Origin: Bradyrhizobium sp. DOA9
GTDB lineage: Bacteria > Pseudomonadota > Alphaproteobacteria > Rhizobiales > Xanthobacteraceae
Length of the DNA: 64,000 nucleotides
Assembly (NCBI RefSeq): GCF_000617845.2
Contig: NZ_DF820425.1
Span: forward strand, 6,206,741-6,270,740
Direction of reading: 5' to 3'
Positions within the stretch are counted from its first letter, which is position 1; each line of letters opens with the position of its first letter. Shown here piece after piece: positions 50,704-59,570 of this stretch. The notes beneath the pieces were generated by a model. It was not told the origin of the DNA. It searched no databases and saw only the letters and a list, made by a program, of their open reading frames with translations. The translations under genes were made by a program, and so were the position numbers.

Positions 50704-51583
50704 GATCGCGTTCTTCGAAACCGACGACCGCCCCGACATTGCCGCCGATCGTGCGCGCCTGCTGCCCGCGCTCCGGGGGTATCTGCAATCCTTCGGCCAC
50801 GACGTCACCGTCACGCCGGCGCCCGGCGGCACGCTCGGCGCCTGCTATGAAGCGGATGTCTCTGGCGAGAGGCGCTTTCTGAAGGCCCATCTCCCGGATG
50901 CGAGCGCGCGCGCCAGCCTCGCCAAGGAAGCCGACATCCTCCAGCAGCTCTACGGCAGCACGATCGTGCTCGACCGCTGCGAAGTCCCGCTCGAGGATGG
51001 GACGACGCGGCTCTGCCTGATGATGCCCCTGCTCGTACCGGTGCCCGCCCCGATTCCGCCCGCTGATGCCGCCGCGATGGCGGCTGCGTTTGCCGAGCGG
51101 CTCAAGGATTGGCGGCCGGATCACCTTGCCTCGTTCGAGCGATATCTTGCATCTGCTGAACAGGCCCTGAAAACGCTGTCGGACCGCGGTCTGCTGGAGC
51201 GGGCCAGCGCCGCCGAGGTGCGCCGACTGATCGTGCTGCTCGGAGATCGTCTTCCCCACCTGCCTGAAGCGCTTTGTCACGGCGATTTCGGTCCCAGGAA
51301 CATCATGCTCCAGGGGACCACACCGCGCGCAATCGATTGGGAAGACGCGTTCCGCGGGATCGCCGGGTACGACTATCTCTACTGGCTTACGTTCATGGAG
51401 AACCGGCCGTACCTGCAAACGGCTGCCTTCGGCCGAACCGGCCTGTCGCACGACGTCGAGCGCGCCATCCTCGTGCTCGTCGTCCTGCTCAAATCCTATC
51501 TGGCGGTCTTGTCGGGCGCGCATCTGACGCACGCGGTGTCGGCCCAGGATCGCATCGCCGGGATCCTCGATCTGCCGCGCTGA
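50693..51583 (+). CDS. Aminoglycoside-phosphotransferase-fold kinase
   Basis: 296-aa APH/choline-kinase-like protein. The N-lobe has GTLGACYEADVSGERRFLKA (ATP loop and Lys near residue 65). The catalytic loop is ALCHGDFGPRNIML near 195, and the metal-binding Asp is in AIDWEDAFRGIAGYD near 215. GTG start inside the end of the sulfotransferase gene. In a glycan locus it more likely phosphorylates a sugar or a small alcohol than a drug. Substrate unknown. Confidence 0.8.
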   Translation: MLSKIAFFETDDRPDIAADRARLLPALRGYLQSFGHDVTVTPAPGGTLGACYEADVSGERRFLKAHLPDASARASLAKEADILQQLYGSTIVLDRCEVPLEDGTTRLCLMMPLLVPVPAPIPPADAAAMAAAFAERLKDWRPDHLASFERYLASAEQALKTLSDRGLLERASAAEVRRLIVLLGDRLPHLPEALCHGDFGPRNIMLQGTTPRAIDWEDAFRGIAGYDYLYWLTFMENRPYLQTAAFGRTGLSHDVERAILVLVVLLKSYLAVLSGAHLTHAVSAQDRIAGILDLPR

Positions 51584-51589
51584 TCGGGC

Positions 51590-52660
51590 TCACATGCTGC
51601 CAGCGACCTGATCGAGCTGATCGAGCGAGAACTTGCGGAGGTCGCGCCCCTGGCGTAGCGCCTTGTACCAGTCGACGGTGAGACGAAGCCCCTCGGTCAG
51701 ATCGAGCCGCGGCGTCCAGCCGAGCTCGCTCCTTGCCTTCGCGCAGTCCAGCCTGAGATAGGCGGCTTCGTGCGGATGCGGGCCGGCGTCTGCCGTCCAC
51801 CGCGCGCCGTCACCCCACAGCGCGATCAGATGATCGACCACCGTCCCGACCGGCACCTCGCTTGCGGTATCTGGTCCGAAATTCCAACCGCCGACGAAAC
51901 GTTCATCGCTCGCCAGCCGCTCGACCAGGGAGAGATAGCCGAGTACGGGATCGAGCGCGTGCTGCCAGGGCCGCACCGAATTGGGATTGCGGATGCGGAG
52001 CGCCTCGCCCGCCAGAAACGCCTGCATTGCATCGGGCACCAGGCGGTCGCGCGCCCAGTCGCCGCCACCGAACACGTTGCCGGCGCGCGCGGTCGCAACG
52101 CGCGCCGCGCCTCTCTCGTTGAAGAAGCTGTGACGGTAGGAATGCGTGACGAGCTCGGCGCAGGCCTTGCTGTTGCTGTAGGGATCGTCGCCGCCGAGCC
52201 GGTCGCCCTCGCCGAAGGCGGCACCCATGCCGTTATTCTCGTAACACTTGTCGCTGGTGACGTTCAGGATCACCTGCACCGATCGCAGATGCCGTGCCGC
52301 CTCCAGCACATGCACCGTGCCCATCACGTTGGTCGCAAAGGTCTCGACCGGCTCCTCGTAAGAGGGCCGCACCAGCGCTTGCGCCGCCATGTGGATGACG
52401 ATGTCGGGCTCGGCCTCCGCCATCGCAGCGCGCAAGGTCGGGAGATCGCGAATATCGGCGAGGCGGTTCTTGATGTCTTCGGCGATGCGCGCCTTGACGA
52501 ACAGCGCATACTGGTGTGTCGGCGGCAGCGCATAGCCGTAGACGTCAGCTCCGAGACGGCGCAGCAGCAGCGAGGCCCACGCGCCCTTGAAGCCGGTATG
52601 GCCGGTGAGAAAGACCTTTTTGCCGCGCCAGAATGCCGGATCCGTCACCAGATCCTCCAC
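51590..52660 (-). CDS. rfbG: CDP-glucose 4,6-dehydratase
   Basis: 356-aa extended SDR converting CDP-glucose to CDP-4-keto-6-deoxyglucose. Cofactor loop KKVFLTGHTGFKGAWASLLL (residues 14-33), HMAAQALVRPSYEEPVETF near 91, and LNVTSDKCYENNGMGAAFGE near 131 are the rfbG hallmarks. DPYSNSKACAELVTHSY near 160 holds the catalytic Tyr/Lys. RDGRP-like segments and NVFGGGDWARDRLVPD follow. Overlaps rfbF by 16 bases. No rfbH (3-dehydrase) is in the window, so the sugar is probably not 3-deoxygenated here. Confidence 0.93.
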   Translation of the reverse strand: MEDLVTDPAFWRGKKVFLTGHTGFKGAWASLLLRRLGADVYGYALPPTHQYALFVKARIAEDIKNRLADIRDLPTLRAAMAEAEPDIVIHMAAQALVRPSYEEPVETFATNVMGTVHVLEAARHLRSVQVILNVTSDKCYENNGMGAAFGEGDRLGGDDPYSNSKACAELVTHSYRHSFFNERGAARVATARAGNVFGGGDWARDRLVPDAMQAFLAGEALRIRNPNSVRPWQHALDPVLGYLSLVERLASDERFVGGWNFGPDTASEVPVGTVVDHLIALWGDGARWTADAGPHPHEAAYLRLDCAKARSELGWTPRLDLTEGLRLTVDWYKALRQGRDLRKFSLDQLDQVAGSM

Positions 52661-53415
52661 TTGGCGCGGTTACCCGCCCACTCACCCTCGAGAAAATTGC
52701 GATCGCGCAGCGAATCCATCGGATGCCAGAAGCCCGGATGCACATAGGCGCGCAGATCGTCGCCGCGCACGAGCTGCTCCATCGGCTCGCGCTCCCAAAT
52801 CGTGCTGTCGCCTGCGATCAGCTCGCCGACCGACGGGGACAATAAAAAGAAACCGCCATTGATCCAGCCACCGTCGTCATTGGGCTTTTCCTCGAAATTG
52901 ACGACCCGGTCGCCCTCGATCGCGATCGCGCCGAACCGCTTGGCCGGCCGCACCACCGAAACGGTGGCGCGCCGCCCGTGGGCCTTGTGGAACGCGATCT
53001 CGGCGGCCAGGTCGATATCGGCGACACCGTCGCCATAGGTCAATGCGAAGAAGGGCTCGTCCGCGACATAAGGCAACACCCGCTTCAGCCGGCCGCCGGT
53101 CTGGGTGTCCTCGCCGGTATCCACCAGCGTGACGCGCCATGGTTCGGCGGTTTCGCGATGCACGTCCATCCGGTTCTCGGCCAGATGAAACGTCACGTCG
53201 GACATGTGCAGGAAGTAATTCGCGAAATACTCCTTGATCATGTAGCCCTTGTAGCCAAGGCAGATCACGAAGTCGTTGAAGCCGTAGTGGCTGTAGATCT
53301 TCATGATGTGCCAAAGAATCGGGCGCCCGCCGATCTCCACCATCGGCTTCGGCCGGGTGCTGGTCTCCTCCGCGATTCGGGTGCCCAGGCCTCCCGCTAG
53401 AATTACGACTTTCAT
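52645..53415 (-). CDS. rfbF: Glucose-1-phosphate cytidylyltransferase
   Basis: 256-aa nucleotidyltransferase making CDP-glucose. VVILAGGLGTRIAEETSTRP at residue 3 is the rfbF signature, followed by KPMVEIGGRPILWHIMKIYS. GYKGYMIKEYFANYF near 55, LTYGDGVADIDL near 128 (Mg site), and WINGGFFLLSPSV near 187 complete it. It heads the minus-strand rfbF-rfbG unit. Length matches the family (about 257 aa). Confidence 0.94.
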   Translation of the reverse strand: MKVVILAGGLGTRIAEETSTRPKPMVEIGGRPILWHIMKIYSHYGFNDFVICLGYKGYMIKEYFANYFLHMSDVTFHLAENRMDVHRETAEPWRVTLVDTGEDTQTGGRLKRVLPYVADEPFFALTYGDGVADIDLAAEIAFHKAHGRRATVSVVRPAKRFGAIAIEGDRVVNFEEKPNDDGGWINGGFFLLSPSVGELIAGDSTIWEREPMEQLVRGDDLRAYVHPGFWHPMDSLRDRNFLEGEWAGNRAKWRIW

Positions 53416-53625
53416 TCACCTGCTCCGAACGGGGCACGCCTCCCGCGCATTTCAGACGGCTTCTATACGAAGTGGCGCGAGCTGGAAAATCTTCGTCCGC
53501 GCAGCTGTCGAGCTATAGGTATTTTACTACCTTAGCGCAAAGCTATTGGCGATTCTGCCCATAGCCGATACCACTCTGCCGGCCGCATCCGGACGAGCCT
53601 CCCGACACTCCCGCTGGAACCGATC
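53416..53625. promoter_or_regulatory. Divergent intergenic region, rfbF / UDP-xylose synthase
   Basis: 210 bases that must hold promoters for both directions. On the minus strand a TATAGAAG (complement of CTTCTATA, 53460-53467, offset by one inserted base from the carbamoyltransferase box) lies about 45 bases before rfbF. AGGTA and TACCT (around 53516-53531) form a short dyad in the most AT-rich part. No operator can be named. Confidence 0.3.
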
Positions 53626-54588
<963 letters not shown>

Positions 54589-54627
54589 TCCGCTCGCCCC
54601 CTTCAGCGTCCGCAGCAAGCTTCGGCA

Positions 54628-55932
54628 ATGAGCGCACCGCCAGGTATCATCAGCGATGTCCGCGCCTACCTGGACTCGAGGGGCGGGCTGAGGACGCTGG
54701 TGCTGCTGCACAGCGCCGTCACATGCCTGTCGCTGATCGAGGTCGCGACCTTCCAGCTCTCCATCGACTTCAACCCGAGGCGCTTGTGGATCGCGGTCAT
54801 CGTCGCGATTGGATTCTCCACCGTCTCGCTGCTGTTCGTCTCTGCCCGCTTCTGCTTCGGCTATTTCGTCGGATTCTACTTCTACACGATGATCCTGGGC
54901 TTCCTGTGGATCGACGTTTTCTCCGACTATGACTACCCGCGATTGCTTGCCGGCGTTTCCGCTGCCCTGGCGCTGGTGCTCTTCCTGATACCCATGTTGT
55001 ATATCCGGACGCCGTTGCGGCAGTTCGCGCCCATGTCCAATGCCCGCTTCGAGCATCTGCTGACGCTCATCCTCCTGCTCTCCATCGCCACCATCGCCGT
55101 CGCCTCGACCTATAATTTCCGCCTGGTCTCGATCGCGAACATCTATGACTACCGCGACACGCTCGATTTTCCAGGAGCGCTGCGGTATCTCATCGGATGG
55201 GTTTCCAGCGCGCTGCTGCCGTTTGCCTTTGCCGGCTACTGGCTGCTCGGCCATCGCTGGCGCGCAGGACTGGTCCTGGTCCTGCTCCTGCTGTTCTATC
55301 CCATCACGCTGACGAAGTTCGCGTTCTTCACGCCGGCCTGGTTGATCGCGCTGGTCGTGCTGTCGCGGCTCTTGGAGGCGAGAGCATCGGTCATCGCCTC
55401 GATCTTCGTCCCGATGCTGCTCGGCCTGCTCGTGATCTGGGTGACGGAGGCAAGCCTGCGAAGCATTCCAGGCAGGTATTTCGACATCGTCAACATCAGG
55501 ATGATGGCGACGGCATCGGGCGCGCTCCAGCTCTACAATGATTTCTTCGCCAATCACCCGCTGACCTGGTTCTGCCAGATCTCCGTTCTCAAGCCGCTGA
55601 TGCATTGCCCTTACGCAGAGCCACTCGCGGTGGTGATGCAGAACACCTATGATTTCGGCAATGTGAATGCGTCGCTGTTTGCGACCGAGGGTATTGCGTC
55701 CGTCGGCCCCTGGCTTGCACCGCTGACCGCGCTTGCGGCAGGCTTCGTGCTTGCGCTCGGCAACCGCGCCTCCGCGGGGCTTCCGCCCCGCTTCGTCCTG
55801 ATGTCATCGGGCATCCTGCCGCACATCCTGCTCAACGTGCCGCTCTCGGTCGCCATTCTCACCCATGGCACCGCCATCCTGTTCCTGCTCTGGTACGTGA
55901 TGCCCCGCAGCCTGTTCGAACGCGAGCCGTGA
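54628..55932 (+). CDS. Putative O-antigen/polysaccharide polymerase (Wzy-like)
   Basis: 434-aa inner-membrane protein with about 11-12 hydrophobic segments and one larger periplasmic loop. That loop runs from near residue 275 to 345: SIPGRYFDIVNIRMM, NDFFANHPLTWFCQ, NVNASLFATEGIASVGPW. The layout and the acidic/aromatic loop fit polymerases, which share little sequence. Its place between UDP-xylose synthase and a glycosyltransferase supports this. It is the only polymerase candidate of this kind in the window. Confidence 0.7.
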   Translation: MSAPPGIISDVRAYLDSRGGLRTLVLLHSAVTCLSLIEVATFQLSIDFNPRRLWIAVIVAIGFSTVSLLFVSARFCFGYFVGFYFYTMILGFLWIDVFSDYDYPRLLAGVSAALALVLFLIPMLYIRTPLRQFAPMSNARFEHLLTLILLLSIATIAVASTYNFRLVSIANIYDYRDTLDFPGALRYLIGWVSSALLPFAFAGYWLLGHRWRAGLVLVLLLLFYPITLTKFAFFTPAWLIALVVLSRLLEARASVIASIFVPMLLGLLVIWVTEASLRSIPGRYFDIVNIRMMATASGALQLYNDFFANHPLTWFCQISVLKPLMHCPYAEPLAVVMQNTYDFGNVNASLFATEGIASVGPWLAPLTALAAGFVLALGNRASAGLPPRFVLMSSGILPHILLNVPLSVAILTHGTAILFLLWYVMPRSLFEREP

Positions 55933-55936
55933 CACC

Positions 55937-57115
55937 GTGCGCATCCTGATCCTCAACGCCGACTATCCACGCTTCCTCTCCTGGCTCTACCGGCGGCGGC
56001 CCGGCCTCGAGACCGAAACCTACGCGGCGCAAATGGCGGCACGGAACGCCAGCCTGTTCGGCGTCGCCGACTTCTACTCGCGCAATTTCGCCGGACTTGG
56101 CCACGTCGCCGCCGACGTCCACGTCAACAATCCGTGGATGCGGACAGCCTGGGCACGCGAGCATGGACTTGCCGTCAGCGAACCGCCGCCGCCCGGAGCA
56201 CCGGCGGCGCGCGATGCCGTGCCCGGCTGGCTGCAACGTGCAGTCGCGCCGTTCAAGCCGATGCTGCGGCCGCTCGCTCGCAAGATCGGCCTCAGCCCGC
56301 GCCTCGACGCCGAAGCGGAAAAGATCCTGCTGGCGCAGGTCGAGGACTTCAAGCCCGATCTCGTGCTCAACCAGGATCTGTTTCACGTCGACACACGCCT
56401 CGCGCGCCGGATCAAAGGGATCGGCCGCCCGACCCTGGTCGGCCAAGTCGGCATCTCGCCCTCACGCGGCGAGGACTGGTCGGTCTACGACCTCATGATC
56501 TCGCAGATGGCTGCGGTGGTGGACTTCTTCCGCGCCCACGGAGCGCGTAGCGAAGTGGTCCATCTCGCCTTCGAGCCTGATATCCTCGACGTCCTGCCTC
56601 CGCCGCCCGCGCAGGAATTCGACGTCACTTTCGTCGGAGCTGTATCGGCGGATCACCAGCTGCGCGTGGCGCAGCTCGAGGCGGTGGCGCGGCGCTACGA
56701 TCTCAAACTGTTCGGCAGCGGCCTGCATTCCCTCCCCGCCTCCTCGCCGCTGCATCGCTGCTATCAGGGCGAGGTGTGGGGGGTGGAGATGTATCAGGCG
56801 CTCCGCTCCTCGCGCATCACCCTCAACTCGCACATCGACATGGCTGGCCGCGAGGCCGGCAATGCGCGTCTGTTCGAAGCAACCGGCGTCGGTGCATTCC
56901 TGCTCACCGACTTCAAGGACAATCTCCACACACTGTTTGCCCCGGAGCGTGAGGTCGTCGCGTGGCGCAACGTCGAGGACTGCATCGCTATGATCGACCG
57001 GTATCTCGCTGATGACGCGGCGCGCCGTTCCATTGCGAAGGCGGGACAAGCGAGGACGTTTGCCGCGCATAGTTTCCGCCGGCGTGCCGAGGAGATCCTC
57101 GCTCATCTCGGCTGA
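55937..57115 (+). CDS. CgeB-like glycosyltransferase
   Basis: 392-aa GT-B-type protein. The N-terminal half reads RILILNADYPRFLSWLYRRR and KPDLVLNQDLFHVD near 145. The C-terminal half has FVGAVSADHQLRVAQLEAVA near 235, LKLFGSGLHSLP near 260, EVWGVEMYQALRSSRITLN near 283, and HIDMAGREAGNARLFEATGV near 303, followed by AFLLTD. This last block is the CgeB/DUF3880-type spore-maturation family signature. GTG start 4 bases after the polymerase stop. Donor and acceptor unknown. Confidence 0.83.
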   Translation: MRILILNADYPRFLSWLYRRRPGLETETYAAQMAARNASLFGVADFYSRNFAGLGHVAADVHVNNPWMRTAWAREHGLAVSEPPPPGAPAARDAVPGWLQRAVAPFKPMLRPLARKIGLSPRLDAEAEKILLAQVEDFKPDLVLNQDLFHVDTRLARRIKGIGRPTLVGQVGISPSRGEDWSVYDLMISQMAAVVDFFRAHGARSEVVHLAFEPDILDVLPPPPAQEFDVTFVGAVSADHQLRVAQLEAVARRYDLKLFGSGLHSLPASSPLHRCYQGEVWGVEMYQALRSSRITLNSHIDMAGREAGNARLFEATGVGAFLLTDFKDNLHTLFAPEREVVAWRNVEDCIAMIDRYLADDAARRSIAKAGQARTFAAHSFRRRAEEILAHLG

Positions 57116-57158
57116 ATTGCCGCCGCCGGGCGCAGCAATCGTGACCTTCCGCGCACCC

Positions 57159-57187
57159 TTGACGGTCCCGGCCAAAATGGCCAAAGT
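57159..57187 (+). promoter_or_regulatory. Possible promoter/operator before the cupin gene
   Basis: In the 126-base gap before the cupin gene, TTGACG (57159-57164) is followed by the dyad GGCCA-AAA-TGGCC (57170-57182). A weak -10 (CAAAGT, 57182-57187) lies at 17 bases. The dyad could be an operator overlapping the promoter. By-eye evidence only. Confidence 0.3.
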
Positions 57188-57241
57188 GTTCAGCGGGACC
57201 GCTATCTCACTCAAATTGCAGCGATTTTTTCGAGGCCCACG

Positions 57242-57688
57242 ATGCAACACGTCGAACATGTTCGATTCGGCGACCAGCTCTACGCGATCATCGTGCGAGC
57301 CTCGTTTCGCGAGCCCGGCATCCACTTCTTTTCGACGCCCGAGCTGTCGCAGCAGCTCGCCTTCATGAGCCATCCGCAAGGCAAGACCATCGAGCCCCAT
57401 CGCCACAACAAGGTGACGCGGGAGGTGCACTACACCCAGGAGGTCCTCCTGATCCAGAAGGGCAAGCTCCAGGTCGACTTCTACACGGTCGAGGAAGAAT
57501 ATCTCGAAAGCCGCGTGCTCGTTGCCGGCGACATCATCCTGTTGTGCAGCGGCGCCCACGGGTTCCATGTGCTGGAGCCGCTCGAGATGTTCGAGGTGAA
57601 GCAAGGGCCCTATTCCGGCGAGAACGACAAGACCCGCTTTCCAGAGGCTGCCCGGTCCGAAATCCGGATCAAGGGTCCGGGCCTGTGA
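57242..57688 (+). CDS. Cupin-domain protein
   Basis: 148-aa single cupin. The metal-ligand pattern is seen as IEPHRHNKVTREVHYTQEVL (near residues 44-63) and GAHGFHVLEP near 104. KGKLQVDFYTVEEEYL forms the middle strands. GAGG lies 6 bases before the ATG. It is coupled to a PLP aminotransferase (GTGA overlap). Cupins next to such aminotransferases can be keto-sugar isomerases (FdtA type), but the FdtA sequence pattern is not seen here, so the reaction is left open. Confidence 0.78.
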   Translation: MQHVEHVRFGDQLYAIIVRASFREPGIHFFSTPELSQQLAFMSHPQGKTIEPHRHNKVTREVHYTQEVLLIQKGKLQVDFYTVEEEYLESRVLVAGDIILLCSGAHGFHVLEPLEMFEVKQGPYSGENDKTRFPEAARSEIRIKGPGL

Positions 57689-58806
57689 CTGCCCCCTTCA
57701 TACCCGTCAACACGCCGCTGCTCGACGGCAACGAGGCCGACTACGTCGCCGAATGTATCCGGACCGGGTGGATCTCGTCGGAGGGTCCGTTCATCAAGCG
57801 CTTCGAGCAGGCGATGGCCGCGGCCGCCGGACGGCGGCACGGCATCGCCGTCACCAACGGCTCGGTCGGGCTCGACATCGCGGTCCACGCGCTCGGGCTC
57901 GAGACTGGATCCGAGGTCATCATCCCGACCTTCACGATCATCAGTTGCGCCGCCGCGCTGGTGCGGGCAGGCCTCGTGCCGGTCGGGGTCGATTGCGATC
58001 CCGCGACCTGGAACATGACGGCGGCGGGCGTGGAAGCTGCGGTCACGCCGCGCACGCGCGCGATCATGCTGGTCCACATCTACGGCTTGCCGGTCGATCT
58101 CGATCCGATCCTGGCACTCGCCCGCAAGCACGATCTGAAGGTGATCGAGGATGCCGCCGAGATGCACGGCCAGACCTATCGCGGCGCGCCCTGCGGCAGC
58201 TTCGGCGACGTATCGACCTTCAGCTTCTACCCCAACAAGCACGTCACGACCGGCGAAGGCGGCATGATCCTCACCGACGACGACGCGCTCGCCGCCCGGC
58301 TGCAATCCTATCGCAATCTCTGCTTCCAGCCGCAGCAGCGCTTCGTCCACGAGGAGCTCGGCTGGAACGCGCGCATGACCAACCTGCAGGCCGCGCTCGG
58401 CGTCGCCCAGGTCGAGCGCCTGCCGCGCACGGTCGAGATCAAGCGCCGGATCGGCCGGCTCTACGACGAACATCTCGCGGGGCTCAACCGCATCCGCCGC
58501 CCGCTTCCCCGCACCTCCTATGCCGACAACATCTACTGGGTCTACGGTGTCGTGCTGAACGAGGACGTTCCGTTCGACGCCAAGGAGGCGATGCGGCGCC
58601 TCGGCGAGAGGGGCATCGGGACGCGGCCGTTCTTCTGGTGCATGCACGAGCAGCCGGTGCTGCGCCGGATGGGCCTGATGCTGAACGAAAGCCATCCGAA
58701 TGCGGAATACATCGCCCGGCGCGGCTTTTACCTGCCGAGTGGGCTTGCCCTGACCGACGGCGAGATCGCGCGTTCGGCCGAGGCGCTCGAGGAGATCCTG
58801 GCGTGA
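57685..58806 (+). CDS. DegT/DnrJ/EryC1 sugar aminotransferase (perosamine-synthase-like)
   Basis: 373-aa PLP enzyme. PVNTPLLDGNEADYVAECI at the N-terminus, TNGSVGLDIAVHALGL near 55, IPTFTIISCAAALVRAG near 76 and VIEDAAEMHGQTYRG near 153 are seen. The PLP lysine is in YPNKHVTTGEGGM (Lys185), resembling GDP-perosamine synthase. It would aminate a 4-keto (or 3-keto) 6-deoxy nucleotide sugar. GTG at 57685 overlaps the cupin stop; the upstream in-frame codons are shadow. Substrate could be the CDP- or a GDP-4-keto sugar; no dedicated dehydratase is adjacent. Confidence 0.9.
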   Translation: MTAPFIPVNTPLLDGNEADYVAECIRTGWISSEGPFIKRFEQAMAAAAGRRHGIAVTNGSVGLDIAVHALGLETGSEVIIPTFTIISCAAALVRAGLVPVGVDCDPATWNMTAAGVEAAVTPRTRAIMLVHIYGLPVDLDPILALARKHDLKVIEDAAEMHGQTYRGAPCGSFGDVSTFSFYPNKHVTTGEGGMILTDDDALAARLQSYRNLCFQPQQRFVHEELGWNARMTNLQAALGVAQVERLPRTVEIKRRIGRLYDEHLAGLNRIRRPLPRTSYADNIYWVYGVVLNEDVPFDAKEAMRRLGERGIGTRPFFWCMHEQPVLRRMGLMLNESHPNAEYIARRGFYLPSGLALTDGEIARSAEALEEILA

Positions 58807-59570
58807 CGGTATTCGCCGACTACGCGCCCTGGTATGATCTTCTTTATCAGGACAAGGACTACACCGAGGAGACGGCGTTCGTCGAAGCGCGGCTGCGCGA
58901 CCATGGCGTCTCCTCAGGCAAGCTGCTCGATCTCGGCTGCGGCACCGGCCTGCATGCGCTCGCCTTCGCCCGCGGAGGGTGGGACGTCGCCGGCGTCGAT
59001 CTCAGCCACGAGATGATCGCGCGCGCAAAAGCACGCGCCGATCAGGCCGGACTGTCGATTCCGTTCCGGCAGGGCGATGCCCGCAAGGCAGGTCCCGAGC
59101 GCGACTTCGACGCGGTGGTGTCGCTGTTCCATGTCGCGAGCTATCAGACCAGCCCCGATGCGCTGACGGCCATGTTCCGCACCGCCCATGCGGCGCTGAA
59201 GCCGGGCGGCGTATTCCTCTTCGACTATTGGTACGGAAGTGCCGTGCTGGCGCAGGGCGTCGAGACGCGCGTCAAGGTGATCGAGCAGAAGCCGCTGCGG
59301 CTCACCCGCATTGCACAGTCCGATCACGACGAGCAGGCCGCCACCGTCACCGTGAACTACACGCTGTTCTGCGAAGACATGGACCGCGCCACGATCCGGC
59401 GCGTCGACGAAGCGCACCACATGCGCTACTGGTTTCCATTCGAAATCGACGCCGCGCTCGCCGCGAGCGGCTTCCAGCCCGCAGCCCACGCCGCATGGCT
59501 GACACAGGTGCCGCCGAACTCGAAGAGCTGGGCGGCCTATGCCATCGCCAGAAAGAGCGTCACGCCGTGA
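58803..59570 (+). CDS. SAM-dependent methyltransferase (sugar or amino-sugar type)
   Basis: 255-aa class I methyltransferase. FADYAPWYDLLYQDKDY at the N-terminus is typical of TylM1/DesVI-like amino-sugar N-methyltransferases. Motif I is LLDLGCGTGLHALAFA near 40, DLSHEMIARAKAR near 65, DAVVSLFHVASYQ near 103 and PGGVFLFDYWYGSAV near 133. The GTG overlaps the aminotransferase stop. Being directly coupled to an aminotransferase, N-methylation of the new amino group is the leading guess. Confidence 0.87.
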   Translation: MTVFADYAPWYDLLYQDKDYTEETAFVEARLRDHGVSSGKLLDLGCGTGLHALAFARGGWDVAGVDLSHEMIARAKARADQAGLSIPFRQGDARKAGPERDFDAVVSLFHVASYQTSPDALTAMFRTAHAALKPGGVFLFDYWYGSAVLAQGVETRVKVIEQKPLRLTRIAQSDHDEQAATVTVNYTLFCEDMDRATIRRVDEAHHMRYWFPFEIDAALAASGFQPAAHAAWLTQVPPNSKSWAAYAIARKSVTP

